Part shown: piece by piece, positions 57,599 to 64,000 of the stretch
Layout of the letters: each line of letters opens with the position of its first letter
How positions within the stretch are numbered: the stretch's first letter is position 1
Assembly (NCBI RefSeq): GCF_905220365.1
Contig: NC_061135.1
Span: 9,949,501-10,013,500, forward strand
Origin: Vanessa cardui
Lineage: Eukaryota; Arthropoda; Insecta; Lepidoptera; Nymphalidae
Direction of reading: 5' to 3'
DNA length: 64,000 nt
Notes under the pieces: generated by a model
What the model was told of the DNA's origin: nothing
Databases searched by the model: none
What the model saw: the letters and a program-made list of their open reading frames with translations, nothing else
Translations under genes and position numbers: made by a program

Positions 57599-59584
57599 CA
57601 ACAAACAATTTATTCATTCTAAATTCATTTCAAATATTATAAGCACCCAAAAAAAATACGAGTGGAGAGTAATTAATATAGTCATGTTAGTCGACTATAT
57701 AAAGTCAGTTACCTTTTGTGCGGCGACGTAAACGGACTTAAAACAAGATATACTCCAACTCGACTTTTTAAATAATTAAAAATTGTAATATAAGTCTGTG
57801 TTCGTAAGGCGACATTTATTTATTTCTTATATTAAAAATTGTGAACCATTTCACTAATTTTAAATCGGTATTACGGATTTTCTTTTTGGAAATACATCGT
57901 ATGTCTATACGCGTTTTCAATTGATAAATATTCTAATGAAAAATCTAATTTTGGATGCATATTTTATAGTATAGTTTTTATAATACAATACGCTACGCAA
58001 AGAAGATTGTTAAAACATTTGTGTCGCTCAGAGTGTGCTATCCACATCAGTAGACTTTCGGCATGTAAGTTGCAGAGGTGTTCATCTAATCGTACTTAAG
58101 TATAATAATAGCCCTAGGCACTCCATTTCCTCACTCCCAGCTGTTAGGTCAACCTGTTAACGGTTTAAACCTTACAACAATATAATATATATTATCTTCC
58201 AACATCTTCACTCCTATTTAATAAATTACGTTTATTTATTTGTTTAAGAACCTTTTCAATTTATATACACACGGGAATATTATGTGATTTGCATATTTAT
58301 ATACTTGTCAATCGTTTGTAAGATAAATTTGTCCTTGAGACGTATTTTCGTACTACAAATAGGAGTAAGTGGTTTTTTTGGGTTCGGTATTGAATATGTA
58401 TTTACCTAAAATTTTCATATAGATATTTATTAATAAATTGTATTGAGAAATATTGAATATAACGTTTGTTGGTTATATAACGAAAACAAGAAAAAAAAAT
58501 CAAATGAAAATGATCAAAATGATAAATGATTTGTATTAATAACATTGTAATATTATTTTTCAAAACGGTAACATTCAACTTAATTATATGTTTAAAGCGA
58601 CAGCATATAAACGAATAGCAAAGTATGAAGTATAACGACCTTATTTTGTCAACTCACACTATTCTAACACTTATTATTTCCAACTAAATCCGAATAGCTA
58701 AATAGCCCAAACAATATTTGAGCTAATATCATAAAGCCATAATAAAATGAAAATTAACATTTGTTATAAAGGTATCAATTGTAAACAAGGAAAAATTGTT
58801 TATTTTAAAAACTCTTTTAGAACGCGATAAAATGCGATTCAGCATCGAATCTGTACAATAGAAGCGACATCACAATAAAACGTATAAAATTTATACCTAC
58901 CCTCAATAACAGCAGAGAGAATACATAATGAACATTAGGAACAAAAGCGTGCGAAAAGATATGATACCAAATTGTAGAGGTGCGAATAGGACAATAGTAA
59001 ATATAGAAATATAAACTTTATCACCTGCAATATAGTGTCTATGATCGATTGTTTCTAATACTATTCGAATAAAACCGATCTACTGTTACTGTAAATTAAA
59101 CTTTATATATAGTGGTAAGATCACAAATTGTTTTGACGTAAAATTGCAACCAAAATCGAAGATAAGTGAGGTTGCAGTGCTCCTGTACTAAAATATTGGT
59201 GTTGTGACGGTTTTCTTTGATTCGGCGTAGCAGCGGACCTTTTGTCGCGTATAAAGATAGCTTCGGCGTAACTCTACAAAGCTACGAGATATGTGCTACA
59301 AGGTGGAGATTTAACGAATACGTTTATTTATTATTTAGTTACCACATAATTACAATAAGATTATATTATTATCTTATATGAAGATATATGTATAAGTATG
59401 TGTATACATAGATATACTAATAACATATTAATTTCTTATTAAAAAAATGTTGAATATTAAAACATTTACTAATTTAATATTTTCCATTTTAATTGGGTGT
59501 GGACTTGACATTTGTCCAAGGGGCGATGATCAAAGCTTCGACGTCCACGTGACTAGGATCCGTATGTCGATAAGCTATTAATTG
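57599..59584. other. unassigned AT-rich DNA
   Basis: Nothing is supported. Confidence 0.4.
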
Positions 59585-59614
59585 ACCAACTTTATTAAAG
59601 AGAATAAAGTTGGT
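59585..59614. repeat. 12-bp inverted repeat
   Basis: ACCAACTTTATT, then AAAGAG, then AATAAAGTTGGT. Confidence 0.8.
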
Positions 59615-59924
59615 TAATATGTTAATTTAATAATTCATATTCCACAATTAGAGTTGTTGATAGGAAATTAATTGAAATGAAATATGAGGATGTATGAAAA
59701 AATAGCTGTAGTATTTTGTTTTATTAGTTAATTCTTATTTTTATATATTCTACCCTCCTACCACAAGTATAGCGTATCACGGGACTCAGCGCTCATTACT
59801 CTCACGGACTCATGGACCCGGATCTCGTGGGGACCCGAGCTGCATTAGAGTACCTAGTGACAATAGTCTATATCTCCAAGAAATAGATTAGGTACTGGAT
59901 GGATTTTAAATGTTGAAAAAAGAG

Positions 59925-60046
59925 TTTTTTGCCGGTTCTTCTCGGTAGAATCTACTTTCCGAACCGGTGGTAGCTTCACTTAATTGTAAAATGACGATTC
60001 AAAAGTGCTTGTAAAAGCCTACTTGAATAAAGTTTCTTTTGATTTT
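59925..60046 (+). mobile_element. family D LINE-type 3' end
   Basis: TTTTGCCGGTTCTTCTCGGT, CGAACCGGTGGTAGC, AAAAGCCTACTTGAATAAAG and TTTCTTTTGATTTTG. This copy is in sense orientation and shows the AATAAAG signal and tail directly. Confidence 0.8.
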
Positions 60047-61132
60047 GGAGGTGGCCTTTTTCTGCGAGAGTTACTTTGGAAAGGTAATACCTACCTACAG
60101 GTAACCTGAACCATGGGATATTGAGGAGAAAGTAGCTATCTTACAACTTTGCTTAGGAAAATGTGTAAACACGTTTTCTAAACCAGTGAAAAACATATGT
60201 GTAACTTACAAAACCTAATCATTGTTTGTTAAATATTTCACCAAGCCTGTCTGTGAACTCTGAAAGTTCAATTAACGTATTAAATTAAGCACTGAGAGTT
60301 GGCCAATAAAACTATAATTCATTTGTTTTACTAAAGTTACATTAAATAAGTTATACCTCGGACAATATAATAACAAAATAATTCACCCGTGGTTCCTTAT
60401 CTATATAATATTAAAGTTTGAATAACCGTTTAATATAATTTAGGTTTGAACCAGTTTTGCCCTGTTCGAGTCAAACTATCTCGGTTCGTCACAGAGTATA
60501 AAAACTTATACAAAGTGGCATCAATATTACCTTACTTTCTTGCGCTGATAATTTCCCTCTCATTTAAATAATCTCATTACTCATAGCTTAGGGAAACTGA
60601 TATCCGATTTAGATACAATGTTCCTTTATAGCTAGATCAACAATTTTAATATAAAAATTAAAAAAGTTAAAGAATAACATGCAGAAGTTTTGTTTCATTT
60701 AGTCTTCAGCAGCATCGTGAGAAAAACGCCCAGAGGCCTTGGTACCTTTCAGAATATTTCCATAACTGAAAAGGGGATTGTATTATAGTTATAGATGAAT
60801 TCACGGATATTACTGTTTCATTTGATTTTTAATCATTTGTAAATTATTAAAAATGAATAAAGTTAATCGATTTTATTAATAAATAATTATCTTGTTGCTT
60901 GTTACTAAATATTTACACTTTCTTTTAGGCTTAAATCTTGTTAGAAGTTGGAAAGACCTAAGGCAATGTTACTGGATATTTTCACAAAATGTCAAGCCGT
61001 TATTTTGTAAGCTATGCTATTTTAATAGCATTGTGATGGTTAATTTTTATTTACAAAATCTACCATGGTCTTATAATCACATTAAATTCTATATCTAACT
61101 AATATAAAAAAGTACAAATCTTTTATAAGGAC
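60047..61132. other. unassigned AT-rich DNA
   Basis: Nothing is supported. The 68-codon frame at 60892 has no recognisable content. Confidence 0.4.
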
Positions 61133-61169
61133 AGAGCTTGATCAATCTGCGACGTATTGATCAAGCTCT
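61133..61169. repeat. 14-bp perfect inverted repeat with 9-base loop
   Basis: AGAGCTTGATCAAT, then CTGCGACGT, then ATTGATCAAGCTCT. Confidence 0.88.
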
Positions 61170-61789
61170 TGTAACAAGTGCTGACACCATTTCTTTCCAA
61201 CTATTTATTCTGAGCGACCTACTATACTCCTGACAATAAGAACTGCGAAGTGCTTCCCAGTCGTTTCGCACTTCCATTTAAGTGGGATAAACTATTGCTG
61301 GAGGCATTTTACGACAATTTCCTTTTATATTAAATTAAATATAAATATAATTTATAATTGGTCAGTTCTCGAGTTTGAAAGAATAAGATGTACTATCTTT
61401 GTACTATATTTTGTTTAATAACTCCAATTGTAGATAACTATAATTTCTTATTTCATATCTATTTAAGTAGAACCACTGTAGTCAAGAATTCTCATACAAG
61501 CGCTTTTGGATGGGTGATCAGATTAAATTTAAATAAAAACTACCTACGGTTCAGATGGTACATTCAAAGTAGAGGAACTAGTAAGAAACTATTATGTTTA
61601 AATTGCTCTCTTTTACCAATTAAATAATAAAATTAAAATAAATGAAGAATCAAATTTACAAACTCAATGCATTTTATCATCTTAATAATTTCCTTTGAAT
61701 AATATAATTTGTGTGCTACATGTCGTCCATTATACACTTGAAAAATAAATAACAGCTAATGAGTATTCTATCGAGGTGGCACAATATTT

Positions 61790-62300
61790 AGAATAGATAT
61801 GAATGCGAAAGACCCGCGTTTTCCATCGGAACGCAGAAAGCACGAATCCTCCGAGTAGCGAGCGTTCGAGGCATTGAAACGTGGGGGACTCTAGCGATGT
61901 GGCACGTGGTGAGGAACCTGAGTAGTGAGTACGTCGTTGGTCCCACCCTGCTGGCCCGCGAAGCCTGGATGAAACGAAAGCTTCGAAACATCTTCTAATC
62001 TACCATAGAAGAATACCAGTGTAAGGTTGGGCGCGACTCGACGAATGTTTGACGCTACCATAAGAAACCGCCTAGCATACGCTGTAGGTATGGAGCGCAG
62101 AGAGGCAGGACCTGTTTTGCGAGGTGGGCCGAGATGAGCCTTGAGCAATCGCGTCGGCATTACTTTACAGAAAGTCAGCGCGAAGGTCCGTAGCCTCTTT
62201 CTGTGAGACCGTTATGGTCCAGAAGGAGGTAGCTGAGTGAGAAGGGAATAAGGCCGGACTCACTTGACGGAGTTGGCGGAGCCATCGTTCCGAACCAAAG
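61790..62300. other. GC-rich island with open frames on both strands, unassigned
   Basis: Composition jumps sharply to GC- and CpG-rich and falls back at a poly(T) (62302). A plus frame from about 61795 to 61998 reads RILRVASVRGIETWGTLAMW then HVVRNLSSEYVVGPTLLARE. It looks protein-like in composition but has no ATG near its start. Minus frames at 61788-61991 and 61891-62160 are also open. It could be an exon, a retrotransposon piece or a high-copy GC-rich repeat. I do not recognise the protein. Confidence 0.35.
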
Positions 62301-62603
62301 GTTTTTTTTTATTAAATTTATTTCGATTGATCCAAAATTAGTTCCATAATCTATTTCTTTAATAACAAATATACAAATTACCCCTAGTTATCAAAAACAA
62401 GTAGTAATCAGTCTGTGTTTGTATTCTTTTTAAGACTTAGAGAACGATAATTTAGACGAGAGACTATTGCAGGAATAATTAAGAAGTCACTTCCTATCAC
62501 CGCATAACCAAGGCTAAGGGGATTTAAGATGTTACCTTGTAATTACATTAGTTTCTCCACCCTTAAAACCAGTACATAACAATAAAGCGTTCCTGATTGA
62601 TTG

Positions 62604-62660
62604 TAGAATAATAAATGAGTGGGTGGTATCTACCCGGAAGGGTTTACACGAAGTCTACGT
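62604..62660 (-). mobile_element. family B fragment
   Basis: TAGAATAATAAATGAGTGGG and TGGTATCTACCCGGAAGGGT match the first block of family B in reverse. Confidence 0.65.
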
Positions 62661-63049
62661 TTCTGAAATACGTTGACTGTTTGTATTACCATATACCATA
62701 GTAATATACCATAGACATGGTTGGTGAATTGAATGGTACACTAGTCTTTAGCCTGCTTTATTAATGGCCTCATTACTGAATTAACCTAATATTATAAGTC
62801 GGTGTTTACTGTTTCTTGTATGTTGTTCTTACATATGTATGTACACCGAGTATATTTACGTAACCTTGATAGATTGAATACGTCAAATACAGCTTTAACG
62901 TTTCAAAGCTAAATTTTTGTGTACATATGACTCTTAAAAAGCATCCAAAAGAGGTATGTCGTGTACGAGTCCCGCGTTATGAGCGTCATAACTTGTGAAG
63001 TAAATAAAAAAAGTTACGCAAACGATAAGGGAAGAAATAATATAAGAAA
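62661..63049. other. unassigned DNA
   Basis: Nothing is supported. Confidence 0.4.
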
Positions 63050-63179
63050 ATAAGTAAAAAACGCTTTGAACTCGTCTCGTTTGATGTTCGAGTGTGTCGG
63101 GATGCGAAGAAAATTCTTTCGCTCTACCTTCACCCAGAAACTGAATTTACATAAGCATTCGATTCAAAAACGTTATAAA

Positions 63180-63740
63180 TTAGAGAGCGGCCGGGACCGC
63201 CACACGATCCGCGCATAACTCAAGCTAACAGCCTCATTAGGTGCCGCAATGGCGTTAACTAATATCTGAGACTTAAGACTTAAGGGGTGATCATTGAAGC
63301 TCAGTCACAGGGAAAGGTTTCATTCTGATGTGATTTTTTTGTGTGCCGAATTGCAGTGGGGTTGGGGGGTGGGGTTGCCCGGGTCCAGGCGTGCGCAGGC
63401 AGCAGTGGCTGGCCAACTGTCGTGCCGAGCGGACGTCAGTGTCGCGTCTTTGCGCGCCTCACGTTGGGCGCCATCCGTCGTCTTACCGGTATCTCATCGT
63501 GTGATCGGAGTGAATTGTGTAACAATAATGTGATGTGAAATAATAATCACAATAAAATTAAAAATTACACAAAATAATAAAACTACTAATAAAGTAAGTA
63601 ACTCAGTGAACGAAATTTGTGTAAGTTCCGATATCTGATAACGCTAAGTGAAGTGTCACGTGACGTGCCTCCGGCGGGACTTTGGACAAGTACTTTTTCT
63701 TGTTCACAACTTGGCAGCACTTCGATAGATAATGTAAGTA
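63180..63740 (+). promoter_or_regulatory. candidate promoter and non-coding first exon
   Basis: A CpG-rich stretch (63185-63240 and 63350-63510) stands out from AT-rich surroundings. GCTCAGTCAC at 63299-63308 fits the arthropod initiator TCAGT. Two strong splice donors follow: AAA|GTAAGT (GT at 63594) and AAT|GTAAGT (GT at 63734). The 79- and 65-codon frames across 63294-63538 have no recognisable domain. The simplest reading is a transcription start with a 5' untranslated exon whose coding exons lie beyond 64000. No TATA box is visible, as is usual for CpG-rich starts. Confidence 0.4.
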
Positions 63741-64000
63741 CACTTGCCTTTTGGAGTGTTTATTAGAGATAATGACGAACTTTAACCGGATACTTATTTC
63801 GCAAAAACTTTTTTTTATGTTTCTCATTGTGAAACACCTCAAACGGCAAACTATATATTTTAAATATATACTTAATATTTATACACAGTATTTATAAGTA
63901 ATAGTAATAATAAGTTGTATTTTTTTTAAATCGATTATACAGGTCACGTTAAAATTTAATTTCAGTGCAATATGATTTAAAATTATATAATAGAATATTT
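63741..64000. other. AT-rich sequence, possibly intronic
   Basis: It follows the candidate donors and contains no feature I can support. Confidence 0.35.

Noticed and set aside
57474..57731. 85-codon frame with a long lysine run
   Set aside because: It is created by the 54-base A homopolymer.
61891..62160. 89-codon minus frame as a host gene
   Set aside because: Both strands are open across the GC-rich island and there is no domain or splice evidence.

Overview
The window reads as non-coding nuclear DNA from an insect, most likely a butterfly or moth. It is strongly AT-rich throughout. It is packed with short dispersed repeats I recognise as lepidopteran in style: tRNA-derived SINEs, LINE 3' tails, Helitron-like pieces and fold-back elements. 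It carries a Dong/R4-type LINE sitting in TTA repeats and a dead mariner. I see no host protein-coding gene with a readable multi-exon structure. The species assignment is inference from repeat style, not from a marker gene.

Layout. 1-9.5 kb is mostly unassigned AT-rich sequence with an anciently inserted Helitron-like element, a fragment of repeat family B with a perfect hairpin at its edge, and a LINE C-terminal scrap. 9.53-14.04 kb holds the one long intact gene: a minus-strand, 1424-codon ORF of a restriction-like-endonuclease LINE (Dong/R4 type) flanked on both sides by TTA microsatellite. 14-31 kb is sparse, with scattered copies of families B, C, D, SINE-A and LINE tails. 31-36 kb is a nest: a family G element split by a SINE with a 13-bp target duplication, another SINE with a 12-bp duplication, and a 1.86-kb terminal-inverted-repeat element carrying a broken, unclassified ORF. 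36.5-44 kb has more SINEs, a LINE end between inverted arms, a tRNA-like SINE of a second family, and a fold-back composite (F1). 45.6-49.7 kb is a SINE cluster that includes a piece of U2 snRNA and a mariner transposase pseudogene interrupted by a SINE. 49.7-57.6 kb holds a TATA/splice-donor candidate, a Helitron 3' end and two more fold-back composites, one of which (F2) has about 600-bp inverted arms. 57.6-64 kb is sparse, with a GC-shifted island at 61.8-62.3 kb and a CpG-rich, donor-bearing stretch at 63.2-63.7 kb that is the best candidate for the promoter and first non-coding exon of a gene lying beyond the window.

Names used here: SINE-A (tRNA-headed SINE with a TGTTGTTG-type tail), SINE-2 (second tRNA-headed SINE), B, C, D, E, G, H and I (dispersed repeats defined by internal comparison inside this window), F (fold-back composite). 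Only within-window comparison and recalled family features were available. Coordinates of degenerate repeats are approximate to about 10-20 bases.
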